A stretch of 64,000 nt of DNA, taken from contig CAZGJA010000130.1 in the NCBI GenBank assembly GCA_964526695.1, positions 1 to 64,000 of the forward strand, written 5' to 3'. The stretch's first letter is position 1. Each line of letters opens with the position of its first letter. Under the pieces are notes generated by a model that was not told where the DNA came from, ran no database searches, and saw only the letters and a program-made list of their open reading frames with translations. Positions 9,580-18,685 of this stretch are shown piece by piece. The stretch comes from JABWBH01 sp964526695 (GTDB lineage: Bacteria > Planctomycetota > Phycisphaerae > UBA1845). Both the position numbers and the translations under genes were made by a program.

Positions 9580-9731
9580 TCCGCGTCTGCCGGCACTCGG
9601 CGATGCCCAGCGTTCTGCAAGCTGGCGAAGTGGCGGGTGGCGCCGTTAGCACCAGCAAGCCGTTGGGCGGCACGGGTCCGCAGCGGCGGGCCCGTGGGCT
9701 GCGCGAACGTGTTTTGTGTGTCGTACCCGCT

Positions 9732-9765
9732 ACGGCCTGGCGAGTACGCCAGACCGTGCCACCCT
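9732..9765 (+). repeat. Dispersed hairpin repeat family A, copy 2
   Basis: The core is CTGGCG-AGTA-CGCCAG with flank ACCGTGCCACCC, in the 295-bp gap between panB and the BFN gene. About 60 bp upstream the context (CCCGTGGGCTGCGCGAACG) also resembles copies 3 and 5, so the full element may be about 90-100 bp. Confidence 0.8.
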
Positions 9766-9874
9766 CCTGCGCGGGTTCCCGTCGCGCGAGTTGGGCGCTA
9801 CGGGCGAGGGCTCTTTGACGCCTTGTCCGCCGCCGGATAAGAGTGAGGCTCAATGATCTTCGGAGCCTTCGTTC

Positions 9875-10267
9875 ATGCAGGTCAGGATGAGATTGGCGCG
9901 CATCGTGATCGTCGAGCCCGACGAGCAGCACATGATCCTGCTGCGCGAGGTGAAGGGGGAGCGCGCCTTTCCGATCATCATCGGCAAGTATGAAGCGCTG
10001 GCGATCGACCGCCGCGTCAAGGGGGAAAAGACCCTCCGCCCGATGACGCACGACCTGGCGCTGTCGATTATCGAGCTGATGGGCGGCACGCTGGAAAAGG
10101 TGGTCATCAGCGAGTTGCAGGACCACACCTTTTATGCCAAGCTGGTCATCCGGCGCCATGGCGAGGTGATCGAGATTGACGCTCGACCGTCCGACGCCAT
10201 CGCCGTCGCCGCGGGGCTTGAGGTTCCGCTCTTCGTGGACGAGTCCGTGCTTCGCGAGGTTTGCTGA
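9875..10267 (+). CDS. Bifunctional nuclease (BFN, DUF151) domain protein
   Basis: A 130-residue single-domain protein of the DUF151/BFN family. It contains the conserved blocks FPIIIGKYEALAI, RPMTHDLALSIIELMGG, ISELQDHTFYAKLVI and DARPSDAIAVAAG. Characterised plant and thermophile members have RNase and DNase activity, but the bacterial role is not settled. The ATG at 9875 has a GGAG sequence upstream. The family start is near this position, and Met5 is an alternative. Its TGA stop is followed within about 20 bases by the GHMP-kinase gene, so the two are probably co-transcribed. Confidence 0.9.
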   Translation: MQVRMRLARIVIVEPDEQHMILLREVKGERAFPIIIGKYEALAIDRRVKGEKTLRPMTHDLALSIIELMGGTLEKVVISELQDHTFYAKLVIRRHGEVIEIDARPSDAIAVAAGLEVPLFVDESVLREVC

Positions 10268-10287
10268 CACCCATCGACATCGGCGGG

Positions 10288-11754
10288 ATGCCCAGACTTA
10301 TGAACACCAATCCCGGGCTGGCTACGCCGCAGATCGCGCCGGCATCGCGGCCCGTTCGGCAGGACGTGATCGAAGCGCCGACCAACGGTCACGCGCGGTC
10401 GCCTTCGGAGGTGCCCGGCGTGGGTCCGACGTGGGTGGTCTTCGCGCCGGGACGGCTTGACGTCATGGGCGGGATCGCCGAGTGCAGCGGCGCGCTCGTG
10501 CTGAACTACCCGCTGTCGGTCGGCGTGGTCGTGGCCGCCCGGCGACGCGACGACGCCAGCGTGTTCATGCAGTCGCAGGACGCCGCTTCGGAAGGTCCGC
10601 GGCGCAGCCTGTCGCTGCCGCTGGCGCACCTGACGGATGAGACAGGCCAACCGCGGCCGCTCGCCGACCTCGGCGCGAGGTTGCGCGAGCTGCCCGACGC
10701 GGCGTGGGGCGTGGCGCTGGGCGCGTGGTTGGAGGCGTGCCGCGGCGGACTTCTGCCCGGCCCGGGCGGCGGCGTTTCGCTCTCGGTCGTGAACTACCCG
10801 GAAGTCGTCGCGGACATCGGACTTTGTGCGTCGTTGGCGGCCGCGAGCCTGAGCGCCTGTGCCCGCGTATATGGCGTTGAGATCGAGACGGTGCCTGCCG
10901 CGCGCGTGTGCCGCGACGTGGAACATGCGCTGACCGGTCTGCCATGCGATCTGGGCGACGCGCTCAGCGCGCTTGCGGGCGAGGAGGCCTGTTTGTGGCA
11001 GGCGCGCTGCCAGCCCTGTCAGGTGGGTTCGACGCTTCGCGTGCCCGACGGCGTGTCGATCATCGGTTTCGACTGCGGTTATCGCGATCCTCGACGGCTG
11101 GACGCGTATCACCATGCGCGCGCGGCGTCGCACATGGGGCGCGTGATCATCGAGCGCATCCTCGCGCATGAAGGCGCCTCCGACATCCGCATGGACGGCC
11201 TGCTGGCGCGCCTGACCATGAATGACTTCGTCGAGCGCTTCCGCGACCGGCTGCCGATGAAGCTGGGCGGCGCGGAGTTTCTCCAGCGGTTCGGCACGCC
11301 CGCCGACGACTATACGCGCATCCAGCCCGGCGAGGTGTACAAAGTTCGCTCGCGCACCGAGCACCACATCTACGAGAACAGTCGCGCCGTTCAGTTCGCC
11401 GAGCGGCTCTCCCGCTACGCCCGCACGAAAGACCCGATGGCGCTCCACGAGGCCGGCGAGCTGATGCACGCTTCGCATTGGAGCTATGGTCAGCGCTGCG
11501 GGATGGGCTCGGTGGCGACGGACCGGCTGGTGACGTTGCTGCGCAGGCAGGGTCCGTCGTGCGGCATCTTCGGCGCCAAGACGTCCGGGCGAGGCTGCGG
11601 CGGGCTGGTGGTGGCGCTGGTGGCCGCGTCAAGCTCGACCGCGGCGGTGATCGAAAGCGTCTGCGCGGAGTACGAGAGCCTCTCGCAGCGGCGACCGGGG
11701 GTGCTCAACGGCTCGGCGGGCGGCGCGCTGAAGCGCGAGGCGGTCAAGCTCTGA
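10288..11754 (+). CDS. GHMP-family sugar kinase, L-arabinokinase-like
   Basis: A 488-residue kinase of the galactokinase/GHMP superfamily that would phosphorylate a sugar at C1 using ATP. The substrate-binding start motif is APGRLDVMGGIAECSG, which resembles plant L-arabinokinase (APGRLDVMGGIADYSG) more than galactokinase (APGRVNLIGEHTDY). The C-terminal GHMP motif is GAKTSGRGCGGLVVAL. The central ATP-binding GLCASLAAA is a weak form of the usual GLSSSAA. The first 50 residues before the domain have no match and may be over-called; ATG 10300 is an alternative start. It sits close behind the BFN gene. No arabinose or pyrophosphorylase genes are nearby, so the substrate is unknown. Confidence 0.8.
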   Translation: MPRLMNTNPGLATPQIAPASRPVRQDVIEAPTNGHARSPSEVPGVGPTWVVFAPGRLDVMGGIAECSGALVLNYPLSVGVVVAARRRDDASVFMQSQDAASEGPRRSLSLPLAHLTDETGQPRPLADLGARLRELPDAAWGVALGAWLEACRGGLLPGPGGGVSLSVVNYPEVVADIGLCASLAAASLSACARVYGVEIETVPAARVCRDVEHALTGLPCDLGDALSALAGEEACLWQARCQPCQVGSTLRVPDGVSIIGFDCGYRDPRRLDAYHHARAASHMGRVIIERILAHEGASDIRMDGLLARLTMNDFVERFRDRLPMKLGGAEFLQRFGTPADDYTRIQPGEVYKVRSRTEHHIYENSRAVQFAERLSRYARTKDPMALHEAGELMHASHWSYGQRCGMGSVATDRLVTLLRRQGPSCGIFGAKTSGRGCGGLVVALVAASSSTAAVIESVCAEYESLSQRRPGVLNGSAGGALKREAVKL

Positions 11755-11890
11755 AAACGACGATTGGGAGGCGGCTCAGGCCCACGCGCAGGAGAGCCGC
11801 ATTGCGAGCGTAACGAGAACACCGGTTCGCATGGGTCCGCACAAGCAGCGGATCTGTGCGGCGTGGGAATGAGCAGCCGTTCGTAATCAA

Positions 11891-11925
11891 CCACGGCCTG
11901 GCGAGTACGCCAGACCGCGCCACCC
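11891..11925 (+). repeat. Dispersed hairpin repeat family A, copy 3
   Basis: CCACGGCCTGGCG-AGTA-CGCCAGACCG followed by cGCCACCC. It lies in the gap between the convergent GHMP kinase and STAS genes, where a stem-loop could act as a terminator. Confidence 0.8.
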
Positions 11926-11982
11926 ACCCGGTTATGGTCCCAGCGCTGGTGCCTACTTGAAACGATGCACAGGGGACTGAGG

Positions 11983-12336
11983 TCACGCCTCGCCGGCGAC
12001 CCCGGCGGCGAGCTGCACGCCCATCAGCGCGGTCTCGACGTTGTCCGTCATCTCGAAGACCTTTTCCAGCCCGGTGACGACGAACATGCTCCAGACCTGC
12101 GTGGCGACGTTGCAGAGGACAAGGCGGCGGTGGCGGCTGATCATCGTCTTGCGCAGCCGCAGCAGCTTGGTGATGTTGGACGAGTTCAGGTAGCGGACGC
12201 CGCGGAAGTCGAGCACGACGTCGAAGGCCTGCTCCTGCTCGAGCTGCTCCGTGAGCGCGACGATGTCGTCGGAAAACGCGGGGTCGTCCTGCAACTCGGC
12301 GACGCGAATGGTTTCTGACCAGCTTTGAATCGACAT
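11983..12336 (-). CDS. STAS-domain protein (anti-anti-sigma factor type)
   Basis: A 117-residue stand-alone STAS domain like SpoIIAA/RsbV. Characteristic features are the strand VVLDFRGVRYLNSSNITKLLRL, where the conserved Ser follows the DF-R pattern and would be the phosphorylation site, and the later RLVLCNVATQVWSMFVVTGLEKVFEM. Such proteins are phosphorylated by an anti-sigma kinase and relieve sigma inhibition when dephosphorylated. No partner kinase or sigma factor is adjacent, so its circuit is unknown. The ATG at 12336 follows a GGAGGGG-containing leader; the frame is open upstream but of low quality. It converges on the GHMP kinase. Confidence 0.85.
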   Translation of the reverse strand: MSIQSWSETIRVAELQDDPAFSDDIVALTEQLEQEQAFDVVLDFRGVRYLNSSNITKLLRLRKTMISRHRRLVLCNVATQVWSMFVVTGLEKVFEMTDNVETALMGVQLAAGVAGEA

Positions 12337-12480
12337 GACGCCCTCGCTTCCCCTCCGTGGACCGGCCCGCAGGCTCCACGAGTATCTCCGGTCGAAAGCC
12401 GTGTCAATCTGCTTCGGCCAGATACGGCGGCGAGCTTGAGGCGCGGCGCCCTTCCCGCCCCTGGCCGCCACCGGCGTCGG

Positions 12481-12532
12481 ATCAGGGTGAAATATCAGGG
12501 TGGCACGTCAGGGTGATACGTCAGGGTGGCAC
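12481..12532 (+). repeat. 13-bp tandem repeat, four units
   Basis: Four contiguous units of the form RTCAGGGTGGCAC (starts 12481, 12494, 12507, 12520). The last unit overlaps the edge of hairpin family A copy 4. Its reverse complement GTGCCACCCTGA is the outer edge of that family, which suggests tandem duplication of the element's end. Confidence 0.85.
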
Positions 12533-12558
12533 GGTCTGGCGTACTCGCCAGGCCGTGG
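12524..12558 (-). repeat. Dispersed hairpin repeat family A, copy 4 (inverted)
   Basis: GGGTGGCACGGTCTGGCG-TACT-CGCCAGGCCGTGG, the exact reverse orientation of copies 1-3. It is fused to the 13-bp tandem array. Confidence 0.85.
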
Positions 12559-12672
12559 CGAATTCGCACGGGTAAGCCCGCTGTGGCAAGAAGCCGGTCC
12601 CCGCAAAGTCGAATGCAAAGGTTCAGTGCCAGCCTGTCGAAGAAGATCGAAGAAGGACGCTTCAGCCCATCT

Positions 12673-12692
12673 GACCGGCTGGAAAGCCGGTC
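12673..12692. repeat. Dispersed hairpin repeat family B, copy 1
   Basis: Perfect 8-bp stem GACCGGCT / AGCCGGTC with loop GGAA. An identical 20-mer, with the same CCC on its 3' flank, lies at 20908-20927. Confidence 0.85.
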
Positions 12693-12784
12693 CCCCAAAG
12701 GCAGTGCCCGCATTTTCAACGGGCTGTCATGGGCGCGTCTCTGACAGCGGGCTCCTTCGGCGCGGCTGCTCAGGCGCCGTTGCT

Positions 12785-14422
12785 TCATTCCGCCGGGATG
12801 CGGCGGATACCGTCGCTGGGACCGCGCTGCACGGCCGTGTGATAACGCGACAAGTGGGCCTGATCGGACGGCGCATCGGAACGGTAGTGAACGCCGATGG
12901 ACTCCTTTCGCTCTCGCGCGCACAGCGCCACGAGCCGCGCGACGGTGAGGAGGTTTTGCAGCTCCCAGCCTTCCGGCGCGTCGAACGTCTTGTCCAGCGC
13001 GTAGTGACCCCAGAAATCGAGAATCTGCACGGTCTCGTCGAGCCGATCGCCGCTGCGCTCGATGCCGACGTTGCGCCACATGACGCTGCGCAGGGAGTTG
13101 CGGATGTCGGTGAGGTCCAGCTCCGTGCGCTCCGAGCGCGGGTTCTGGTTCTCCATGAAGCGGATGGTCGTGCCTCGATCGCGCCCGCCGGCGCGCCGCG
13201 CCGCCGTTTCCCCCGCGGCCGCGCCGAACACCAGCCCTTCCAGCAGGGAGTTGCTCGCCAGCCGGTTCGCCCCGTGCAGCCCGGTCCACGCGCACTCCCC
13301 GCACGCCAGCAGCCCCGTCACGTTCGTCGAGCCGTTCAGGTCCGTCTCGATGCCGCCGACGAGGTAATGCGCGCTGGGGCGAACGGGGATCAGGTCGGTC
13401 GCCACGTCGATCTGAAAATCGGCGCAGAGCCGCGTGATGGACGGAAACCGCTGCGCGAAGTTCTTGACGTGGCGCGCGTCAATGAAGGCGCTGTTGGTGT
13501 GCGTCTCGCGCAGGTGACGGGTGATGGCGCGGCTGACGACGTCGCGCGGCGCCAGCTCTCCGTCGGGATGATAGCGCTGCATGAACCGCTCGCCGGCGCG
13601 GTCCACGAGATGCGCGCCCTCGCCGCGGACGGCCTCGGAGATCAGCGCCCGCCCCGCGCCCGCCACGTACAGCGTCGTCGGGTGGAACTGCACCATTTCC
13701 ATGTCGCGGACGCAGGCGCCGGCGCGGTACGCGGCGGCGATGAGGTCGCCGGTGATGGCCGGCGGGTTGGTCGTTTCGCGGTACACCTGCCCGCATCCGC
13801 CGCCGGCAAGGACGGTCTCATGCGCCCAGATCATCTGATGCCCGTACTTGGCGTGCCAGGTGATGGCGCCGACGCACGCGCCGTCGAGCGTGACGAGGTC
13901 GATGAGGAAGCAGTTTTCGAAGACGCGGATGGAGGAGGCGGCGAGGACGCGCCGGCGGAGCGTCTCGCTGAGTTCCGCGCCGGTGGCGTCGCCGCGCGCG
14001 TGGACCACGCGATGGCGCGAATGTCCGCCTTCGCGCGTCAGGGCGATGGTCGCGTCGCGCCGGTCCACGGCGAAGCCCCATTCGACCAGTTCGTCGATGC
14101 GCCGCGGCGCCGCGCGCACGACGTGCTCGACAATGGCGCGACTGCCCAGGTTGCAGCCGACGCGCAGGGTGTCCGCGATGTGCAGCTCGGCGCTGTCGTC
14201 GTCGCCCAGCGCGGCCGCGATGCCGCCCTGCGCGTAGCGCGTCGAGCCGGCGGCGAAGTCCTTCTTGCTGATGAGGATGACCTGGGCGGCGCGTCCCGCC
14301 TCGATGGCCGCCCGCGCTCCGCCCACGCCGCTGCCGACGACGAGCACGTCGGTGACGACGTGCCCGATGCGCGAAGCGTGAAAATCGGTCAGATGCCGCC
14401 GGGTTTCAAACAGGCTGCCCAT
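12785..14422 (-). CDS. nadB: L-aspartate oxidase
   Basis: A 545-residue FAD enzyme that oxidises L-aspartate to iminoaspartate, the first step of NAD synthesis. It shows the FAD-binding VTDVLVVGSGVGGARAAIEAG, the signature YAQGGIAAALGDDD, the active-site region REGGHSRHRVVHARGDATG, VQFHPTTLY, and the C-terminal FAD contact GLLACGECAWTGLHGANRLASNSLLEGLVFG. All are typical of the succinate dehydrogenase/NadB flavoprotein family, and SRHRVVHARG favours NadB. The length fits. ATG 14422 was chosen because the dinucleotide-binding domain begins shortly after; the frame continues upstream without conserved residues. nadA and nadC are not adjacent. Confidence 0.93.
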   Translation of the reverse strand: MGSLFETRRHLTDFHASRIGHVVTDVLVVGSGVGGARAAIEAGRAAQVILISKKDFAAGSTRYAQGGIAAALGDDDSAELHIADTLRVGCNLGSRAIVEHVVRAAPRRIDELVEWGFAVDRRDATIALTREGGHSRHRVVHARGDATGAELSETLRRRVLAASSIRVFENCFLIDLVTLDGACVGAITWHAKYGHQMIWAHETVLAGGGCGQVYRETTNPPAITGDLIAAAYRAGACVRDMEMVQFHPTTLYVAGAGRALISEAVRGEGAHLVDRAGERFMQRYHPDGELAPRDVVSRAITRHLRETHTNSAFIDARHVKNFAQRFPSITRLCADFQIDVATDLIPVRPSAHYLVGGIETDLNGSTNVTGLLACGECAWTGLHGANRLASNSLLEGLVFGAAAGETAARRAGGRDRGTTIRFMENQNPRSERTELDLTDIRNSLRSVMWRNVGIERSGDRLDETVQILDFWGHYALDKTFDAPEGWELQNLLTVARLVALCARERKESIGVHYRSDAPSDQAHLSRYHTAVQRGPSDGIRRIPAE

Positions 14423-14735
14423 CGCGCGGCATCGTAAGCGGCGCGCGCGGCGCGGGCAATCGACGCCCAACGCCTCGGCTTGCAAGGACGAACCATCGCG
14501 ACTCCACCCGTCTGGGGCGTAAGGCGCCCTTCGTCGCTCCCGCGCAGGCGGGAATCCAGTCCCGCCGCGGAGCGGCGAACGATCCCGGCATCCGGTTTCG
14601 CCGCGGAGGGATGGACCTTCCCGGAACGCGCTCTCGCTGCTGCGGAACCCCGCCGCCCGCCGGTCGGGGAAGCGTCAGTCGCGCGAGCGATCGGCTCCGA
14701 TCCGACGATGGCCTGTTGGTTCGTTGCCTGTTCCG
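14423..14735. other. Intergenic with dRS3-like repeat
   Basis: This gap follows the M28 peptidase stop and precedes nadB, both on the minus strand. It contains a GCGGGA-ATCCAG-TCCCGC stem-loop (14548-14565) of the common CGCAGGCGGGAATCCAG type found dispersed in many GC-rich genomes. No gene was seen. Confidence 0.55.
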
Positions 14736-16625
14736 CTACTTCTTCGCCGGCTGGGAGCCTGCGAGCGTGACTTTGAGCACCATCTTCTCGCCGCCGCGCG
14801 TGACTTCAACCTCCACCACGTCGCCGGGCTTGTTCTTGCCCAGCGCGCCCATGTAATCATAAATGGTGTTCACCTTCGCGGCCCCGATGCGGATGATGCG
14901 GTCGCCGGGTTTTATTCCCGCCACCTCGGCCGGACCCTCTTTGCTGACGTCCATGACGCGCATGCCCGGCTCGCTCTCCTCAGCATAGCTGGGGGAAACG
15001 CCCATCACCACGCGATAGACCGGAGTCCCGCCCGCGGTGGGCGACGTGGACTGCAGCTTGGCCACATACTTCGGCGCGGCATCGGCGGCGACCAGATCGC
15101 CGGTGACCTTGTAGATGAGGTCGAGGCACTTGACCGCCCCCTCCGCATTGATCTTGTCCGCGTCGTCGCTGGGCTTGTGATAATCCTGGTGCGTTCCCGT
15201 GTAAAAGTGCAGCGCGGGCACGCCGGTGCGGTAGAAGCTGGCGTCGTCGCTGCGGTTGCTGGTGGCCGCGACGGTCTTGACGTTCAGCCCCGAGCCTGCC
15301 TTGTGCCGCTCTAGGATCGTCTTGAACTCCTCGGCCGATTCCGCACCGAAAACTTCCAGCACGCCGTCCGTCGAAAGCCGCCCGATCATGTCCATGTTGA
15401 TCATCGCCGCGACGCGCGCGCCGGAATGCGGGTTGTCCAGCCCGGGCAGCGTGGGGTGATCGACAAAGTACTGGCTGCCGTGCAGGCCGGCTTCCTCCGC
15501 GGTGAAGGCAAGGAAGACGACGTTGCGTTTGGGTTTGGGCCCGGCCGCAAAGCGCCGCGCCAGCTCGATCAGGCCCGCTGTTCCGGAGGCGTTGTCATCC
15601 GCGCCATTGTGGATCTGCGGCGCGGTCTCCGTCTCGGTGAGCTGCCCGCCCTTGAAGGTGCGCTGCCAGGGAATGACGTTTCCCAGATGATCGTAGTGCG
15701 CGCCGATGACGACATATTCCTGCGCCAGCGGCGAAGCGGGATCGGCTTCGAGCAGTCCGATGACGTTGTGCACCTCGGCCTTGAGCTGCTTGACGCCGGC
15801 CCGGCCCTTCACCTTCACGTTCGCCATCGCGCCGGAGACGACCTCGCCCTTGTCGATGCGCGTCTGCAGCGCGTCGAGCCGGTCCATGTTGGCGGCGATG
15901 AGCATCCGGTCCGCCAGGTCGCGCGAGACTTGAACGGCGGGCAATCCGTAGGCGTCGGGGATGGTGCCGTCGAATTCCGGCAGCCCCTCCGGGCGGCCTT
16001 CCTTCGGATTCGGCGCGACGAACACTACGGCGACCGCCCCGCGCTCCTTACAGGCATACACCTTGGTGCGGGCCATGCTGTGGCGGAAGGTTTCGGCGTC
16101 GTCTTCCCACGCGTTGGGCGCTCCGCGGAACATCAGCGCAATCTTGCCCTTCAGATCGAGATGCGCGAAGTCGGTCTGCTTGCGTTCGTCGCTGTCGATG
16201 CCGTAACCGCAGAAGACGACGTCGCCCTCGAAGGCGTCGTTCGAGGCATACGGCATCGCCACGAAGTCCATCCCGCGAACCGGCGCGGTCGGCAGCGGCG
16301 CGATCGTCAGCATGCCTTCGTCCGTCGCTTCCTTCCGCGTGGGAACTTCAAACGTCTGAAGGTAGCTCGTGCCGCCCACGCCCGGCTTGAGGCCCGCTTC
16401 CTTGAACCGCGCGGCGATGTAGTTGGCGGACTGCTGGATGCCCGGCGTGCCCAGCCCGCGCCCCTCCAGTTCATCGGAGGCGAGGTAGTTGACGTGGGCC
16501 TGGAACCGCTCGGCGGGCGTCTGGGCACACCCGATGGTCGAGCCAAGATGCAGCGACGCGACGGCGATAATCCATGCACACCCCGCCAAGCCCGGCGACG
16601 CGAGTTTCCTCAAGCAACGGTTCAT
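14736..16625 (-). CDS. Secreted M28-family zinc aminopeptidase with PA and PDZ domains
   Basis: A 629-residue exported metallopeptidase. A signal peptide ends around residue 34. A PA-like inserted domain (about residues 130-250) is followed by the M28 catalytic domain. Its zinc-ligand motifs are in order: IGAHYDHLG, DNASGTAGLIELARRF, AEEAGLHGS with the catalytic Glu pair, INMDMIGR, and the later HFYTGTHQDYHKPSDD. A PDZ-like domain closes the protein (GMRVMDVSKEGPAEVAGIKPGDRIIRI). ATG 16625 has a good AGGGAGA ribosome site and starts the signal peptide. It probably degrades peptides in the periplasm or outside the cell. No linked substrate genes are present. Confidence 0.92.
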   Translation of the reverse strand: MNRCLRKLASPGLAGCAWIIAVASLHLGSTIGCAQTPAERFQAHVNYLASDELEGRGLGTPGIQQSANYIAARFKEAGLKPGVGGTSYLQTFEVPTRKEATDEGMLTIAPLPTAPVRGMDFVAMPYASNDAFEGDVVFCGYGIDSDERKQTDFAHLDLKGKIALMFRGAPNAWEDDAETFRHSMARTKVYACKERGAVAVVFVAPNPKEGRPEGLPEFDGTIPDAYGLPAVQVSRDLADRMLIAANMDRLDALQTRIDKGEVVSGAMANVKVKGRAGVKQLKAEVHNVIGLLEADPASPLAQEYVVIGAHYDHLGNVIPWQRTFKGGQLTETETAPQIHNGADDNASGTAGLIELARRFAAGPKPKRNVVFLAFTAEEAGLHGSQYFVDHPTLPGLDNPHSGARVAAMINMDMIGRLSTDGVLEVFGAESAEEFKTILERHKAGSGLNVKTVAATSNRSDDASFYRTGVPALHFYTGTHQDYHKPSDDADKINAEGAVKCLDLIYKVTGDLVAADAAPKYVAKLQSTSPTAGGTPVYRVVMGVSPSYAEESEPGMRVMDVSKEGPAEVAGIKPGDRIIRIGAAKVNTIYDYMGALGKNKPGDVVEVEVTRGGEKMVLKVTLAGSQPAKK

Positions 16626-16865
16626 AACGATCTCCCTGGCACGCGGCCTTTGATGATGCGATCGGAGGGGTGAGAAGCCCGACTCCGGGTTCTCTATATC
16701 ACGTATCCGGAGGGATAAATCAATCGGCGTGCCAGAGATCGCGGGTTCTTGCAATGTCGCCTGATGGTGCGGCAAGCGGCGTTGCGGCAGCGCCAAGTCG
16801 GACAGCTTCCAACCTTCGACGCTGCCTTGACTTGCCTCTTGGTCAACCTAGCATGAAGCGGGCTT

Positions 16866-17540
16866 ATGTTCAGCGGCATCATTGAGCAAAAAGGCACAGT
16901 TGTGTCCTTCGGCGAAGGCGCCGGGGGAGTATCGCGGCTGCGCATCCACGCCGGCGCACTCAGTGGGGAGTGCCCGCTCGGCGCCAGCGTCGCGGTCAGC
17001 GGCGTCTGCCTGACGGTGGCGCAGCGCGACGCCGGCCACGTGGAGTTCGACGTCGTCGCGGAAACGCTGCGGCGCACCACGCTTGGCGGGCTTCGAGCCG
17101 GTCGCGAGGTCAATCTGGAACGCAGCCTGCGCGTGGGCGATCGGCTGGACGGGCATTTCGTTCAAGGGCACGTCGATGCCGTGGCGACCGTCAGCCGGAT
17201 GGGAGCGTCGGCCGGCGAGCACCTCGTGTGGTTCCGCGGCGACGCGGAGCTGATGCGGTGCATGATTGCAAAAGGGTCGGTGGCGATCGACGGCGTGTCG
17301 CTCACGCTGGCCGAGGTCGCGGGGGACGAGTTCAGCGTGGCGCTGATCCCCACGACGCTACGTCTCACGACGCTCGGCACGCTGCGCGCGGGCGACCGCG
17401 TGAACATCGAAACCGACATCCTCGTGCGCACCATTCTGGCGACCCTGTCGCGCATCAGCGCGGAGGGGCGTGCGGATGAACGCGCGGCGGCCTCGACGCC
17501 CATCACCCTCGCACGACTTCAGGAAGCGGGCTTCGCATGA
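16866..17540 (+). CDS. ribE: Riboflavin synthase, alpha subunit
   Basis: A 224-residue enzyme that dismutates two 6,7-dimethyl-8-ribityllumazine molecules to riboflavin. It has the classic tandem lumazine-binding repeats: MFSGIIEQKGTVVSF and GASVAVSGVCLTV in the first half, GHFVQGHVDAVATV and GSVAIDGVSLTLAEV in the second. The length is normal. A possible promoter lies just upstream: TTGACT at 16827-16832, 16-bp spacer, TAGCAT at 16849-16854. That would place transcription start only a few bases before the ATG. It overlaps the next gene pdxA by four bases (ATGA), so the two vitamin genes are coupled. Confidence 0.96.
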   Translation: MFSGIIEQKGTVVSFGEGAGGVSRLRIHAGALSGECPLGASVAVSGVCLTVAQRDAGHVEFDVVAETLRRTTLGGLRAGREVNLERSLRVGDRLDGHFVQGHVDAVATVSRMGASAGEHLVWFRGDAELMRCMIAKGSVAIDGVSLTLAEVAGDEFSVALIPTTLRLTTLGTLRAGDRVNIETDILVRTILATLSRISAEGRADERAAASTPITLARLQEAGFA

Positions 17541-18685
17541 CGATCCCGCCCACGCAACCCGTTCCTTCTCCCTCGAATGCCCGCTCGAACGGGCACGGCA
17601 ACGACAAGCCCGTCATCGGCGTGACCATGGGCGACCCCGGCGGGATCGGCGCGGAGGTCATCGTCAAGGCGCTCAGCGATCCACAGGTGCGCGCGCTGGG
17701 GCGCTTCATCATCTATGGTCTGGACGAAATGCTGTCCTACGCGGCCGACCGGGCGGAGATCAACCCGTTCTGGTTCCGCGTTCCGCTTGGCCAGATCAAA
17801 GGCATCGAGAGCGGCGTCGTGGTGGCGGACTTCGACGAGCCGTCGGTCTTCTTCGCCGACGCGCATCGCCCCACGGCGGAAGGCGGGCAGGCGTCGCTGC
17901 GTTTCGTGGACGAGGCCATCGACGCGGCGAAACACGGGCGGATCGACGCGGTGGTCACGGGTCCGATTCACAAGATAAGCTGGCGGCTGGCGGGATACCG
18001 GCGTCCGGGACACACGGAGAAGTTCGCGGACGCGTGCGGCGTGGAGCAGGTGACGATGGCCTTTGCCGCCGGCGACTTGCGCGTCGCGCTGGCCACGGCC
18101 CACGTCGGGCTGTTCGAGCTGGCGGGGCTGTTCAACATCGGCTGCGTGTTCCGCGCGATCGACCAGCTTGCATGGGCGCTGAAGCATTGGTGGGGCATCG
18201 ACGAGCCACGCGTGGCCGTGGCGGGCATTAACCCGCACGCCGGCGAGGACGGCCGCTTCGGGCACGAGGAGATTCGCATCATCGAGCCGGCGATCACCAT
18301 GGCGCGGCTGGCCGGCTGGAACGTGGAAGGCCCGTTCCCCTCGGACACGCTGTTCGTGGAGCGCAGCCGCCGGCGTTTTCACGGCATCGTGGCGATGTAC
18401 CACGATCAGGGGCTGATCCCGGTGAAGTTACTGGCGTTCGACTCGGCGGTGAATCTCACGCTGGGGCTGCCGATCATCCGCACCAGCGTCGATCACGGCA
18501 CGGCCTTCGACATCGCCGGTCAGAGCAAGGCCGACCCGGGCAGCATGAAAGCGGCGCTGCGTCTGGCGTGCGAGCTGGCGCGGAAGCGCGTGCCGAAGAT
18601 GACCGATGGCGCGGCAGTCAGCGCCGCGCATGCGTCGCTTGCGGTCCCGTCCGCAGCGCCCGACGACTGCCCGGACTTCGTGTGA
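17537..18685 (+). CDS. pdxA: 4-hydroxythreonine-4-phosphate dehydrogenase
   Basis: A 382-residue NAD-dependent, metal-dependent enzyme of de novo pyridoxal phosphate synthesis (DXP-dependent branch). Hallmarks are the N-terminal IGVTMGDPGGIGAEVIVKAL, TGPIHK, the metal-ligand histidines in RRPGHTEKFAD, MYHDQGLIPVKLL and TSVDHGTAFDIAG, and AGINPHAGEDGRFG. The first 25 residues are a Pro/Ser/Asn-rich extension before the conserved start. A long C-terminal tail also extends beyond the core. It is translationally coupled to ribE. Paralogues of PdxA exist in other pathways, but the motif set fits the standard enzyme. Confidence 0.94.
   Translation: MTIPPTQPVPSPSNARSNGHGNDKPVIGVTMGDPGGIGAEVIVKALSDPQVRALGRFIIYGLDEMLSYAADRAEINPFWFRVPLGQIKGIESGVVVADFDEPSVFFADAHRPTAEGGQASLRFVDEAIDAAKHGRIDAVVTGPIHKISWRLAGYRRPGHTEKFADACGVEQVTMAFAAGDLRVALATAHVGLFELAGLFNIGCVFRAIDQLAWALKHWWGIDEPRVAVAGINPHAGEDGRFGHEEIRIIEPAITMARLAGWNVEGPFPSDTLFVERSRRRFHGIVAMYHDQGLIPVKLLAFDSAVNLTLGLPIIRTSVDHGTAFDIAGQSKADPGSMKAALRLACELARKRVPKMTDGAAVSAAHASLAVPSAAPDDCPDFV

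Larger units (their letters stand above)
12337..12784. other. Intergenic, repeat-rich
   Basis: This 448-bp gap between two minus-strand genes contains a 13-bp tandem array, hairpin family A copy 4 and a GACCGGCT stem-loop (all listed separately). No gene was seen. Confidence 0.6.

Noticed and set aside
16626..16865. An FMN riboswitch before ribE
   Set aside because: None of the conserved RFN-element segments could be found, and the likely promoter leaves almost no leader.
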